DNA of 64,000 nt from Hofstenia miamia (Eukaryota > Xenacoelomorpha > Acoela), in contig SCFE01000037.1 of the NCBI GenBank assembly GCA_004352715.1, forward strand, positions 1,813,420 to 1,877,419, read 5' to 3'. Below the pieces are notes generated by a model, which saw only the letters and a list, made by a program, of their open reading frames with translations, ran no database searches and had not been told where the DNA came from. The position numbers and the translations under genes were made by a program. The number at the start of each line of letters is the position of its first letter. Positions within the stretch are counted from its first letter, which is position 1. Shown one piece after another: positions 46,685 to 57,844 of the stretch.

Positions 46685-47684
46685 NNNNNNNNNNNNNNNN
46701 NNNNNNNNNNNNNNNNNNNNNNNNNNNNNNNNNNNNNNNNNNNNNNNNNNNNNNNNNNNNNNNNNNNNNNNNNNNNNNNNNNNNNNNNNNNNNNNNNNNN
46801 NNNNNNNNNNNNNNNNNNNNNNNNNNNNNNNNNNNNNNNNNNNNNNNNNNNNNNNNNNNNNNNNNNNNNNNNNNNNNNNNNNNNNNNNNNNNNNNNNNNN
46901 NNNNNNNNNNNNNNNNNNNNNNNNNNNNNNNNNNNNNNNNNNNNNNNNNNNNNNNNNNNNNNNNNNNNNNNNNNNNNNNNNNNNNNNNNNNNNNNNNNNN
47001 NNNNNNNNNNNNNNNNNNNNNNNNNNNNNNNNNNNNNNNNNNNNNNNNNNNNNNNNNNNNNNNNNNNNNNNNNNNNNNNNNNNNNNNNNNNNNNNNNNNN
47101 NNNNNNNNNNNNNNNNNNNNNNNNNNNNNNNNNNNNNNNNNNNNNNNNNNNNNNNNNNNNNNNNNNNNNNNNNNNNNNNNNNNNNNNNNNNNNNNNNNNN
47201 NNNNNNNNNNNNNNNNNNNNNNNNNNNNNNNNNNNNNNNNNNNNNNNNNNNNNNNNNNNNNNNNNNNNNNNNNNNNNNNNNNNNNNNNNNNNNNNNNNNN
47301 NNNNNNNNNNNNNNNNNNNNNNNNNNNNNNNNNNNNNNNNNNNNNNNNNNNNNNNNNNNNNNNNNNNNNNNNNNNNNNNNNNNNNNNNNNNNNNNNNNNN
47401 NNNNNNNNNNNNNNNNNNNNNNNNNNNNNNNNNNNNNNNNNNNNNNNNNNNNNNNNNNNNNNNNNNNNNNNNNNNNNNNNNNNNNNNNNNNNNNNNNNNN
47501 NNNNNNNNNNNNNNNNNNNNNNNNNNNNNNNNNNNNNNNNNNNNNNNNNNNNNNNNNNNNNNNNNNNNNNNNNNNNNNNNNNNNNNNNNNNNNNNNNNNN
47601 NNNNNNNNNNNNNNNNNNNNNNNNNNNNNNNNNNNNNNNNNNNNNNNNNNNNNNNNNNNNNNNNNNNNNNNNNNNNNNNNNNNN
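46685..47684. other. Assembly gap (1,000 N) between the amplified block and single-copy DNA
   Basis: The left flank is mariner M5. The right flank is a short (TA)n then sequence not seen elsewhere in the window. Confidence 0.98.
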
Positions 47685-50600
47685 ATATATATATGAAGAG
47701 GAGTAATGATATCCACAATGTTTGAGACTGTTTACCATCACATGGGTTTAATAAGCCCCGGACAATTTTTCGAATTGAAAAAGCAAATCTGGTTATAGTC
47801 TTAAGTAAGTATATACATTTTTAAAATAGAAAAACAGTAAAATTTCTAATATATTCAAAGCGCAGGCTACAGGAAGTGGTCACCTTGTAACTAAATTATT
47901 TCCACATCATAATCAAAAGTAAAAAATATTTGTTGTTCTCGCTGTTCCACCAGCAACAGATTTGATCAAAATTCTTACAATCTTGCTGGGGTCATGGAAC
48001 ACATAGTTGACAATCTCGAAGTAAATGATTGTTTAAGGCAACTAAGCTATGAGGTATGACAATTGTGTTACTCAATGCTTAGCACTTGAACGGCATTGTA
48101 AAATCAGAAAGGTGGGCAAAGAGGGGCACAACACATATTCAAGTAATAATTAAGTATATTTCGTAACAAAAACTACTAATTGTAGTAGAAATTTACCTTT
48201 TGATAGAAATAAATATTTTTGAAAAAGATATATGGACGAACATATATTTACTCTAGGACAAATTTATCCATCTCCTTAACAAACCAGCAACGCAATTAAT
48301 ACAAAATTGCTTGAATTTAAATTCCATTTATATAAATAATGAATTATTCAAAAATGCAATCTGGGAATTAGCGCAATTTTTTAAAATTCAATTACAGATT
48401 AAAATAAGATCTTCAATGAAGATTGCGTAACAAAAAACAATTATGCGTTTTCATTTGCAATATACACATTCGCTTTTAGGGAAAATTATGAGTCAAATAA
48501 ACTATAAAAGAAGTTTAAGAGTAAATACTAAAATTACAATATTTTAAAATATATTTTTGAATTTCATTTTATGTAAATGATGTGTTATCATGAAATACAG
48601 GAAAATATTTTATGCTAAAAGAAAGATATCTGCAATACCACAGTGAAATAATCGTTATTTTCACCCTGTGATAAAAATTTTAAAAGTAAATTAAAAATTA
48701 AACTTACCTTCATCGATTTCCACCCGCAACTCTCCTCGAGCCGACATCCGTACCTGAAAGTAAAAACCGACTTAATCGTACGCAGAATTAGTCAAAAGTA
48801 ACTTTATGTACAAAATTATACATTTCAAAGTTTTTTCTAAGGTAATCTGGTAGACAGAACGTTAGCCACCAATTTTTCAAACAAAAATGTAAAGTTTATT
48901 ATTTGCTTCACTGCTTACACTGTTTGTGTTTCAATTGGTTTACAGTTCTTTACCTAGCTTACAAAGTTTACTCATTTGTATAACTTAGTGCAAATGGGTG
49001 TAAACTGCAAATCAACATGCTTCCTGTTCAGTAGTCCGTTGTCAGTTATTAGAAATTTGTTACTGCTGTACGGTGTGCTACGACTGCTCCGTTCAAATCA
49101 CGGCGACTGTGTGCAAAAACCTGCTTAACATGGGTAATGTGGACAAAATATATCAATGGGCCCATAATGCATGAATTTGGACCAACCTATGCCAAATATT
49201 AGAATACTACTACAGTTATAGTAATTTACAAGTATGGTGAAAGTTTTATTGTGCCTATATGACAGAAATAGTTAATGAGCGATAGCATCACATTCAATTG
49301 AACTGGCTCTAGAAAAAATTTAATCCCGCAAAAGGCTGTACATGTACATGAATATTCTTATTGACCAAAATTATAAAATTTATTTTCATCACTCGTTTCT
49401 TCATTGCCATCTACAAATATTGATTTAAATAATGGCTCTTCGATTAGGCTTTCGTTTGAAAGAGAAGATATTTTATGTGGCCAGTGTTTCTTCCAAACAT
49501 GTTTTGTTAGTTTGTTTACGTCTCAACTAAAAGAAAAATTAACTTAATGTATCATGTAAGATTCATTTTTATCCATTCAATTAGAATAATATAGCTCATA
49601 CAATACATTGCTTTGACTTAGATGTGTTATAGTTAATATTTATTCAATTATCAATTTTATCCGGAAATACCAATATGTTTTAAAACATGTTCCGATAAAC
49701 ATACCCACGGACACACTGAATTAGATGCGGAATTGGTGCGGCCTACCTAATGTCTTTATTAGTATTTGAAATACATGGGTTGTAAACAATAAATTCATAT
49801 CTAAAGTGTTTCATTTGACACTCTATCCTTGTCCAAACTTTGACAATCAGTCACAGTAGTTTGTCTAAAAACGTTAAACCAGTTGTCGCATCCACAACAC
49901 TCATTTACGACTTTTTTAATTAATGCGCTCATATCTCTGGAACGAAACTCGAAATCAACAAATAGTTTTCTCATTCGTGAGGTTCTGATAGTTTACTTTA
50001 TAAGCACTTCGTTTAATTATTAATATCTGGCAAAAAATGATACTCATGTATTTTTCTAAGCTGTATATTGTATTTGACCGGAACGGACTTTGGTTTGGAA
50101 AGACATGATCACTTGTCGTTGTTGGACAGTATAAATGAAGAAACAAATTGATGTAGGTACGTTTGATAACACAATTTATTGAACATTAATGTATTTAATA
50201 CCATAGCAATCCCGCACTTAGTAAATTAATCAATATACTAATCCATGAAGTACTTAAGACGTTCACTAAATTTCAAAATTAAACTATCTACTGTGAAGAA
50301 TGCTTAGTCAAAAAGAAGTACACCATTCTTCATATGCTGATGGGTTTTATTTCATTATTTGGTGAAAACTTACACAAATTGCTCGTTGCGAAAAAATATT
50401 ACAAAGAGTTAGCATAAAAATGATAATTTCGCATCTCTGCAAAATCAACCCATTTCATACAAAGCTCCTCAATGGTGACCATATCTTTAAATATATGCCT
50501 GACCGCTTGTTTTTTAATTTCATCCTAATTTCTTTTATTGATTGCTTAAATCTATTTTGTATTTTTAATGCGTCGCGGTTTAATTGTTATATTTCATCTG

Positions 50601-51324
50601 TTAATCGACCAATTTTTCACATTTTTTATATTTCCTACGGTATGTCTCTCAACTTACGTTTTACTTATGCATCACTGACTTTAACACAAATTTGACCTCT
50701 TTACATAGTATATTAATTATGTGATTGGAAAATTTCAAGTCCTTGACATTTTGCTAACAGTTTATACCAAGGTCCTCAAATGGGGACCATACAAACTATC
50801 ATAAGAGAACAATTCAAATATGTTTTCTAAAAGTACTATATCTGAGAAATAGCCCACTCCAAAGGATTTAAGTAGGTCTGATATGAAATGGGTTAAAATT
50901 CCAGAAATAGGGTTTTTTGTTTTACATAATAGATGAAAAAGTAAAAGATTACTAATTTTTCCAATCACAATTATAAAAATAGTTTCTCATTACAAACCCA
51001 AATTTTTTGATTGAGATTATTGAATTAAATGCTATTGGTTGGTAGAAGAAAACTACACAAATCTGCAAATGAATTTAAAAATTACTTCTGTTAGCGTTTG
51101 CCGAATCATGTAGCAATTTTCTATTAACACTTTTTACAAAATTTAGCAAATTGCCAAAATACAACATTTCACATTCAGAATCATGATGGTAAGCTAAAAA
51201 GCCTTTCGCTCTCGTCTTGGGAAAAGTGTTGTTAGTAGCACCTTACGAGAGTTGTACAATTGAAGAAAATTTAGCATTTTAAAAAAGTAAACCTAGAACG
51301 AAATATCTCCTACTAAAGCATTGC
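47685..51324. other. Single-copy AT-rich DNA 3' of the Gq alpha gene
   Basis: Apart from the candidate mini-exon at 48,708-48,753, no gene, RNA or transposon could be supported. Short open stretches exist (for example minus strand 50,968-50,762) but lack motifs. Confidence 0.4.
48708..48753 (-). CDS. Candidate 46-bp internal exon on the minus strand
   Basis: On the minus strand, tttactttcag precedes GTACGGATGTCGGCTCGAGG and the segment ends ATCGATGAAG before gtaagttta, giving strong acceptor and donor sites around a GC-rich island of 46 bp in AT-rich DNA. One frame reads VRMSARGELRVEIDE. Neighbouring exons were not found, so the gene is unknown. Confidence 0.3.
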
Positions 51325-51978
51325 TCACACTAAGTTATACTCCTTTAGATTTAGTTGAAGAATTGTGTCTTTGACTGCTGCAAACACAAATCGAATATTG
51401 GCGGTGTCTGTAGCACAAGTAAAGTGCGAGTAGATGATTTTATCACTATCCGGATTTAGTTCAACAAACATCTTAAGGATAAATTCGCGTGCAGCCTGCG
51501 CATCACGCTGAGGTCCTTCGTACTCAACGAAATAATCCACCATGTGACTGATCATAATTTTCTCTTCTAGTAAATCCTTCTTATTCAAAAAGAGTATCAC
51601 TGATGAGGACTGGGACCAGCGGCAGGTGATGATTGTTCGAAAAATAGCTTTACTCTCTTCCATTCGGTTTCTATTATCATCCTCCACTAAGACCTGATCA
51701 TATTCACTTAATGATGCAAAGAACATAATTGCGGTGACATCTTCAAAAGCATGAATCCATTTGCGACGCTCCGAACGTTGTCCACCGACATCGAATATTC
51801 GAAAAGTGACATTCTCAATCACAAATACATATTGATTGACACCAGTAGTAGGTACACGAGCACGCAATACGTCTTGCTCAGTGGGTACATAGCCTGGTTG
51901 TGCGAGGCGTGATAAGTCTGACAAATAATACTTTGCTGAATCTGTCAATTGGTATTCGCGACGTCTTTCATAGCATTC
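51325..51978 (-). CDS. GNAQ: G protein alpha-q subunit, exon 3 (C-terminal two-thirds)
   Basis: Codes for residues 151-367 of the predicted protein. It follows acceptor ...tttAG at 51,979-51,980 and starts [15 protein letters not shown], as in the Gq family. It contains the switch I Arg and Thr (RARVPTTG, Arg about 191), switch [14 protein letters not shown] (Gln about 217), the guanine-recognition NKKD, TCATDT, and the C-terminal receptor-contact tail LKEYNLV that identifies the Gq/11 class. Gq alpha couples membrane receptors to phospholipase C beta. All GTP-binding and hydrolysis residues are present, so the gene looks functional. The stop is at 51,325-51,327. Identity to animal Gq is clearly higher here than in the helical domain of exon 2. 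Confidence 0.96.
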   Translation of the reverse strand, partial: ECYERRREYQLTDSAKYYLSDLSRLAQPGYVPTEQDVLRARVPTTGVNQYVFVIENVTFRIFDVGGQRSERRKWIHAFEDVTAIMFFASLSEYDQVLVEDDNRNRMEESKAIFRTIITCRWSQSSSVILFLNKKDLLEEKIMISHMVDYFVEYEGPQRDAQAAREFILKMFVELNPDSDKIIYSHFTCATDTANIRFVFAAVKDTILQLNLKEYNLV

Positions 51979-52239
51979 CTAAATAGATACGTATATAACA
52001 TGAAACAAGCTTATTTCATTACTAAGAAACTTCGAAACATCAATAGCAACAATCTACACGAATGAATTGGATAGCGTTGATACAAAGATATATACTTTTA
52101 ATTCTATTAAAAAGAGAGAAAACATGATATGATAAAATCGGTTGAATTCAAAATTGCAGTTTCAGTGACATTACTAATTATAATATAATAAAAAATAACT
52201 TTATTGAAAACTGAATAACAAAAAATATTAAAAAGAAGA

Positions 52240-52631
52240 AAAACAAATATTGCAGGGGCAGAGAAGAAACTTTTTACTAACCTAGCTTTAAAAAGTTTGG
52301 GAACAACAAAAACAGAAATATCTGTTTTAATGTGCAGGTAATTTGTAAGCCTTGTAACACGATTAAAATATGATTGCGGAGTCTTACGCTTTCTTAAGTT
52401 TTGATACTTGAAATAAAGCAACGGAACTAGACCGAAGATTAGATCGAAATGGTACATAAAATGAAATGTTACGAAAGATGTCAAAATAGCATGTAATAAT
52501 GCATTGAATATCACCATACTGACACAAAAGTGATATTAGAAGAAAATTTAGAGCAATAAGTCTATGTTTATAATCAGAAATTTTGGATATCCACTTAGTA
52601 CATCTTCTTTGCAAATTTTCGAGACGTGAGA
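52240..52631 (-). mobile_element. Non-LTR retrotransposon 3' coding fragment
   Basis: Minus-strand LENLQRRCTKWISKISDYKH matches the conserved LExVQRRxTKxIxxLxxLSYxxR region after the reverse transcriptase of jockey/CR1-type elements. It continues in shifted frames with PQSYFNRVTRLTNYLH-like and KARLVKSFFSAPAIF-like pieces (family form RKxFFSxRVVxxWNSLP). The upstream side is interrupted by the hAT MITE: the codons for LTSRLENLQ continue on its far side (about 53,083-53,110). Confidence 0.6.
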
Positions 52632-53074
52632 TAGAGGTCGACGGTTTTGAAATTTTTACTTCGGTTCGGTTCGGTTCGGTTCGGATCGGTTTTGGGGCAA
52701 AAATCGCGGTTTCGGTTTTGTTCTGTAATGAAAACATGTAATTTCGAAGCTATATTTTCTTATGGTTTTACAAGATTAATTTCAAGTTTTTCTTAGTCTT
52801 AATGAGAGAAGAAGCATTTACACAAGAAAGACTGCATCGCTTCTTGGTGATCATGTTCGATCCAATTGAACCCATGCGTTCTGATGACACATTTGTTGCC
52901 TGAATTGCCAACCACTTTTTCGCCAGTAGCGAGAGCTTTGGCAGTATTACACAGCTACTAATTACCAGTAATTAAAAACCGTTTGAAACCGTGCTAGTGA
53001 AAATGAGTCGGTTCGGTTTAAGTTTGCGTGAAAACCGCGGTTTCGGTTTCGGTTCGGTTTACCGTCGACCTCTA
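52632..53074. mobile_element. hAT MITE with perfect 8-bp target duplication
   Basis: 443 bp, starting TAGAGGTCGACGGT (52,632-52,645) and ending ACCGTCGACCTCTA (53,061-53,074), a perfect 14-bp terminal inverted repeat. It is flanked by ACGTGAGA on both sides (52,624-52,631 and 53,075-53,082). Eight-bp duplication and TAGAGG-type ends are typical of hAT elements. Subterminal GGTTC repeats (ttcggttcggttcgg and gcggtttcggtttcgg) flank the core. No transposase. It sits within an older non-LTR fragment. Confidence 0.93.
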
Positions 53075-53186
53075 ACGTGAGATATTGGAAAATGATGGAA
53101 ACCATACAGGAGAAGCACATATCAAGATGGATAAAATCATTGTTAGTAGTTAGTTGATGACCTACATTTAGACACTGATTAAAATC

Positions 53187-53420
53187 GAGAAATACAAGGT
53201 GGCTCCAAAACTATTGTACTACACTCGTGTGCAAAGGTATAGCATAAAATTTAAAACACAATTTTGTCACAAATAATGTACAGAAAAGCCAATGAGGGCA
53301 CAGCAAAGACAAAGTTAATGGAGTTAAGAATATTTTGTATTGCAGGCCTTTGCGACTATGACTGCTTCAATTCTTCAAGGCATCGACGCGACAAACAAAC
53401 CACCAAATCTAGAAAGTTTT
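53187..53420 (-). mobile_element. Tc1-like 3' end remnant
   Basis: The plus-strand end caaggtggctccaaaactattgt resembles Tc1 terminal repeats (CAGTGGCTCCAAAACTATTGT type). On the minus strand, just inside, a C-terminal coding relict reads RIEAVIVAKACNTKYS, comparable to RRxEAVIxAKGGHTKY. The rest of the element is absent. Confidence 0.65.
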
Positions 53421-53894
53421 GTTTGTTGTGGTAATGTTAAAGAAATGCGAATAGGTTAACTGGTGAAATTCAAATAGTTCATTGTCTTTTTTTTTATCAA
53501 AAGATTTATTTATTTTCAATCAACTTTACAATATAAGCTTAGTTTCAAATGAACTTTACAATAATTACATCTTAGTTGCAAAATCATCATTGTCTTATAT
53601 CAAAATTTCTTAAAGATGTGCAAACGGCTATTTTGCTCATAATCTTGAAAATTGTGGATTTTTTGAGAATGCAATGAGTTATGTGAATTACACGTAGTGT
53701 GCACATGGGTTATCTGGCAATATCCAATCATTACTCTGCGATATTTTCAACGTGGCACTTGTCAATAGAAGATTTAGACAATTTCTATTGTGATATTTCA
53801 ATCTTTGCAACATACAGAGATTATAAGTACTGTCACACGAGTGCGATTGCATGTTTTCACAAAAGCACTATTAAGTAAGTTCCTTGGACAAAGC

Positions 53895-53895
<1 letters not shown>

Positions 53896-53953
<58 letters not shown>
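53896..53953. repeat. (CT)n(AT)n compound microsatellite
   Basis: A run of ctctctct followed by about 40 bp of TA, in Gq alpha intron 2. Confidence 0.95.
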
Positions 53954-53956
<3 letters not shown>

Positions 53957-54217
53957 GAGATTAGTAGCAATAATGAAAACATTCTCGAGTACAAACTGAA
54001 AGTCTTTCACTATAGAAATTATGAAAAATACTTAAATTTTCAAATTCCAGTTAAAAGTGTTGATCTGTGCTTTAAACTTGATATTATGAGGTCAAAATCT
54101 TGTCTTAAAATTGAAGCAATTCAAAACAAGTAATGAAAAAACTATATTAGTATACTTGGAAAGAGCAAGATGGATAGAACTTGGTTGATACTTTAAAAAA
54201 TATTTAATCAATGCTAC

Positions 54218-54448
54218 CTGAACTCCAGGATCAGCCCAGAGTGAGTGAAGTGCTTCCAATAATGTAGGATCCAGTCTAGCAAGTGAGGAATAAGTTTGAT
54301 TAGAGGCATTATATGTATAAACTTCAGCTAATTTAATATAAGTGGCATAATTCTCGTTTTGCAATGATCCATATGAAATGTCCAATTGTTCCATAGCTGC
54401 AACCATTGACTGCATTGCAGATAAAGTGTTTTGAAAGATAACAGGAAT
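54218..54448 (-). CDS. GNAQ: G protein alpha-q subunit, exon 2 (helical domain)
   Basis: Codes for residues 74-150, from IPVIFQNTLSAMQSM (family form VYQNIFTAMQAM) to LHSLWADPGVQ (family form IKSLWNDPGIQ), with correct splice junctions on both sides. The all-helical domain between these anchors is diverged and about 10 residues longer than in vertebrate Gq, with an extra polar stretch (TYNASNQTYSSLARL). Frame and phase fit exons 1 and 3. Confidence 0.92.
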
Positions 54449-54490
54449 CTAAGAATATAATAACCAGTTGCCGATAAAAATATTTAATAC
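54449..54490 (-). other. 42-bp intron of the Gq alpha gene
   Basis: GT-AG intron (gtattaaat ... atattcttag). Removing it joins KKSM to IPVIFQN, and the joined length aligns residue for residue with Gq DKRGFTKLVYQN. Without splicing the frame stops after 12 codons. Confidence 0.88.
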
Positions 54491-54709
54491 CATTGACTTT
54501 TTATCATCCTCTGAATAGCCGGCACCATGAATAATTCTCATTTGCTTGATAAATGTTGATTTTCCACTTTCACCGGTACCCAATACCAACAATTTAAGGT
54601 CCCTGCGAACATCACGCTTTTTTAATTCACGTTCAATTTCTGCATTAATTCGCTTTTGTTCTTTAGTTTCTTCACTTTGGCAGCAAACCATGAAGTCAAA
54701 TAGTAGCAT
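54491..54709 (-). CDS. GNAQ: G protein alpha-q subunit, exon 1 (N-terminus and P-loop)
   Basis: Codes for residues 1-73; the full coding sequence is exons 54,491-54,709, 54,218-54,448 and 51,325-51,978, about 367 residues against about 353-359 in typical Gq. Two in-frame Met codons are possible: 54,709 ([10 protein letters not shown]) or 54,691 (MVCCQSEE). Human Gq has a similar six-residue extension before MACC, so neither is excluded. The Cys pair is the usual palmitoylation site for membrane anchoring, the [16 protein letters not shown] helix contacts beta-gamma, and the P-loop GTGESGKS is at residues 44-51, followed by [16 protein letters not shown]. Upstream promoter signals were not identified. 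Confidence 0.94.
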
Positions 54710-54960
54710 ACTGCCTATACAACCACTATGCTCCTTTAATAAAATGCCTCTAAGCTGTCCCAGCTCTTACTGAAACCAATACCTACGTTGGACCAACCTT
54801 CATTTAATGCCAGCCATTCTTTTTCTATAACAAAGATGAAACGCTCATAAATTGTTTAATTATTATATTACTACTTGCGAATATTAGATTTCAGCATGTC
54901 AAATGCAGAAAAGTCTAAAGATAAAAATTAGCAAAGGTGATCAAAATATGCCCTTATTAA

Positions 54961-55942
54961 CCCATTCCCTCCGAGATTATGAAAAGTTTTCCATTTGTGA
55001 TGAAATGATCATATACTAGTAATTAGGATCCAATAAAACCAGATTTGACAAAACTATACTTATATTCCATTAAGTTTTTGAAAAAATGGCTGGTACCATA
55101 ATGTACCACTAGGATGATACAGGTACAAAATAATAATAAATATATTTTTCCAATGAAAGCATGGCATATCACTTATTTCATGATATTTTCTTGAAAATTG
55201 AAATAATAATCATTGTTGTGCAACAAAAATAGTCTTCATTTAATTAGTGTTCAATAAAAATATTCTTCCAATAACAAAAAAACTTAAAAATAATAACTTT
55301 CTAACTATTAGTATGGTATTTCCTAAAGCACATAGTCCAACATCACACACTTGACAGTTTGTCTGCACTGTGGCATCCATCTAAATTTTCGTCACCGGAG
55401 TCTTCATCAGTGAGATCATGAACATCAGGAGGCTCTATGAATATGTCATCATTACTATCAGATTCCATAAGAATGTCTAAGATTTTATTTGTAGATAACG
55501 ATCTGAAAATAAGGACTTTTATAGATATTTGTACTCGTATCCTCCTAGCGGTACCATACGGTACCGGGAAGAAAAAAATTTACTGTGTAACTAAATTTTT
55601 CATTCTATATGTTATACATCTATATAAAACTTTTCTATAACATGATTTAAACATACTTGTATACGAAAAAACTAAAAAAAATTTGATCGTGTTGAAAATA
55701 TAACTTACTTTCTGTGCCACGCCATAGTAATGTGATGCTTCTCAACTGTGACATATGCATACACCCTCACTGCAGCTGTGTTAGGAGATAACTGACTATG
55801 AGGCTTTGCACAAGTGAAGCAACAACCCTTGAGCATATACTGAACGAGTTTGAACGAGTTATGACGAACAGTTTATAAATGAGATGCTTTTGTGTACAAT
55901 CAATTTATGTGGTACCATATGGTACCACTAGGAGGGAATGGG
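54961..55942 (-). mobile_element. piggyBac-type element, internally deleted, with TTAA duplications
   Basis: 982 bp between TTAA sites (54,957-54,960 and 55,943-55,946). The ends are CCCATTCCCTCC and GGAGGGAATGGG, perfect 12-bp inverted repeats starting with CCC as in piggyBac elements. The minus strand near 55,380-55,470 encodes LMESDSNDDIFIEPPDV followed by LTDEDSGDEN, the acidic N-terminal signature of piggyBac transposases. The catalytic DDD domain is missing. Three internal palindrome-like motifs (ggtaccata-tggtaccactagg at about 55,091, 55,551 and 55,919) mark subterminal repeats. Confidence 0.88.
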
Positions 55943-56229
55943 TTAACTGTCCTCTCATGTTGAATTAGAACATTTCAATTTGAAAATGGAAGGAAACATT
56001 TTATAAATGTTTAAATTATTGAGTTAGGAATTCTTAAATATGACTAGGAAATTATATTAATCCCACAAACTATTACCATTTAGTTTTGAAGAAGCCATTA
56101 ATTTCTGTATTACACGGTGGGCTTCAATATTGAAATCTAAAATGCCAAAATATTCAGTAAAAAATAGTGTAGATTTTTAGGGACTGCAAACAGATTCAAT
56201 ATGAATCATATTTATGGAAGCTAGTTTGA

Positions 56230-57290
56230 TTGCCTTGTGTACTCGAATATTGTTATTCTAAAACAATCTGGTACAGCTATAAAAAGACATATAGTAACAT
56301 TTGAGCATTTTGGACCAGAAGTCCTAACTAATGAAATAAATTATTGTCTTCTAAATCTTGAAATCATACCATATACTCAATTCTATCATTTGTTGGTTCA
56401 AGGCAACAACTACAATCTTGGAATCAAAATTGAAATATATTAGGGAAAGAATTCTATATTTCAGTGGAGAGTTTATGAAGCACTAAAGCTGTTAAAGAGA
56501 ATAAACCCTCTGTATTCAAATATTAATAATGAAAGTAAAGAAACTCAAAGTATTAATCACTTTAATGAACATGTGACTGAAACTATTGCCTTACTAGACG
56601 ACGAAAATGTTGTAAATGTAGTAAACATTGAAACAGACAATATAGGTGTTGATGATACTACAAATGACAATTGCAATAATCCACATGATGAACAATTACT
56701 AACTAGCGAAAAGGAACTAGGAGGCAATATTCAGGAATATATTTTAAGAAATTTTGCAAAATCAGTTGGCATTGGTCAAGAAACAAATCCAACAAATGAG
56801 TTTGAAAGAAATGATTTATTAATTTATTCCGCATTTATTTCCAATTTCTAAGGGTTTGCTCTTTAAGGGATCAAAGTCAAAAACTTAAACATGTTTTTAC
56901 CAGATTCCAATTGGATGTCCAGTTTCGTTTTTTCTATATGATCAAATGCAGAGACACTTAGTATGTAGTAATGCTGCTGTCAGTTGTAAAATCAACTCAA
57001 CTGCCATTGAAAAGTTGTCTAAAATTATTAATGATGAAAATTTCATTAGAGATTTAGGGCAAAGCATGAAAGATGGAAAAACAAATTTTGAATTACATCA
57101 CTTCATTAGCAAAGAAATTTCATTTTCAAAGACAGAACGTCAAAAACATGCAATGATGAATGAACCTATTTGGAACACCAACATTATACATTGCAATGTC
57201 ACCTGATGATATTCACTCACTAACAATTAAGAGACTAATAAACTCCGATTTAAATGATATAATGAAGATAGCAAATAAAAATTATAGGTT
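56230..57290 (+). pseudogene. Helitron Rep N-terminal relict
   Basis: Plus-strand frames in order show WRVYEALKLLKRINPLYSNI (56,466-56,525; Helitron form LKWLKxNNPLY), NEFERNDLLIYSAFISNF (form NEFTDNDELLYGAFPxLF), FLYDQMQRHLVCSNAAVSCK (form LYNQxQRHAALRGVAARVK), EKLSKIINDENFIRDLGQSM, and GTPTLYIAMSPDDIHSLTIK (form GPPTLFITxSPADxHxP). This matches the Helitron-like N-terminal domain of Rep-helicase proteins. It is broken by stops and frameshifts (about 56,440, 56,850, 57,170). The downstream HUH and helicase motifs are not found. Confidence 0.75.
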
Positions 57291-57465
57291 TTGTAAATTT
57301 TAAATAATTTCTTCTGTTACCATATTCTTCATTTAACACAATCATATCCATATTATGATCTACAAAGCCATCTAAAATTCCTCAATGATTCCAATATAGT
57401 CTACATAGTTATGGACATTTTCAGTATAGAACTACAGAGCTTCCACAATAGGGACATCTTACAAT

Positions 57466-57844
57466 CAGGGTATCAAATGGGTCAACCCGCCCCACAGATT
57501 GGGTCAAAGAAAAATTGGGTCAGGTCGGGTCCTGGTTCAAAATTTTGAAAATTGCCAGGTCAGAGAAATGTATTGTTTGAAGGATTTCCCTGAAATAGTG
57601 GAAAACTAGTCATGCATTTCCATTTAGTATACAATCTACTATGCTATATAAAGCCTACTCCTAAATTATGTTAATGACATTTGTTCATGTTAGTTTTGTC
57701 AAACATTTGCAAATACAACTCGGGTTAAAGGCTGACTGTCTGCCCCATGAGTCAGGTCACGGGTCAACATAGTATGGGCCGGGTCGGGTCATGAGTCAAT
57801 TGTCTGAGGGTCGGGTTGAGTCGTGGGTTAAAATATTCTACCTG
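57466..57844. mobile_element. Probable hAT-like MITE
   Basis: 379 bp from CAGGGTATCAAATGGGTCAACCCG to CGGGTTGAGTCGTGGGTTAAAATATTCTACCTG, which are imperfect inverted complements. It contains many GGGTC(A/G) repeats near the ends. The flanking 8 bp cttacaat and cttgccac agree at 5 of 8 positions, compatible with a decayed duplication. Confidence 0.5.

Larger units (their letters stand above)
51979..54217 (-). other. Gq alpha intron 2 (2.2 kb), filled with transposon remnants
   Basis: Donor CAG|gtagcattg at 54,217 and acceptor ...ttag|GAATGC at 51,979. It hosts a non-LTR fragment, a hAT MITE, a Tc1 end and a (CT)n(AT)n tract, in strong contrast to the 42-bp intron 1. Confidence 0.85.

Noticed and set aside
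49050-49140. Possible tRNA because of a B-box-like gttcaaatc
   Set aside because: No matching acceptor stem or D arm could be folded around it.
52107-52517. Hydrophobic minus-strand frame as a membrane protein
   Set aside because: It overlaps the decayed non-LTR fragment in another frame; hydrophobicity follows from AT-rich codons.
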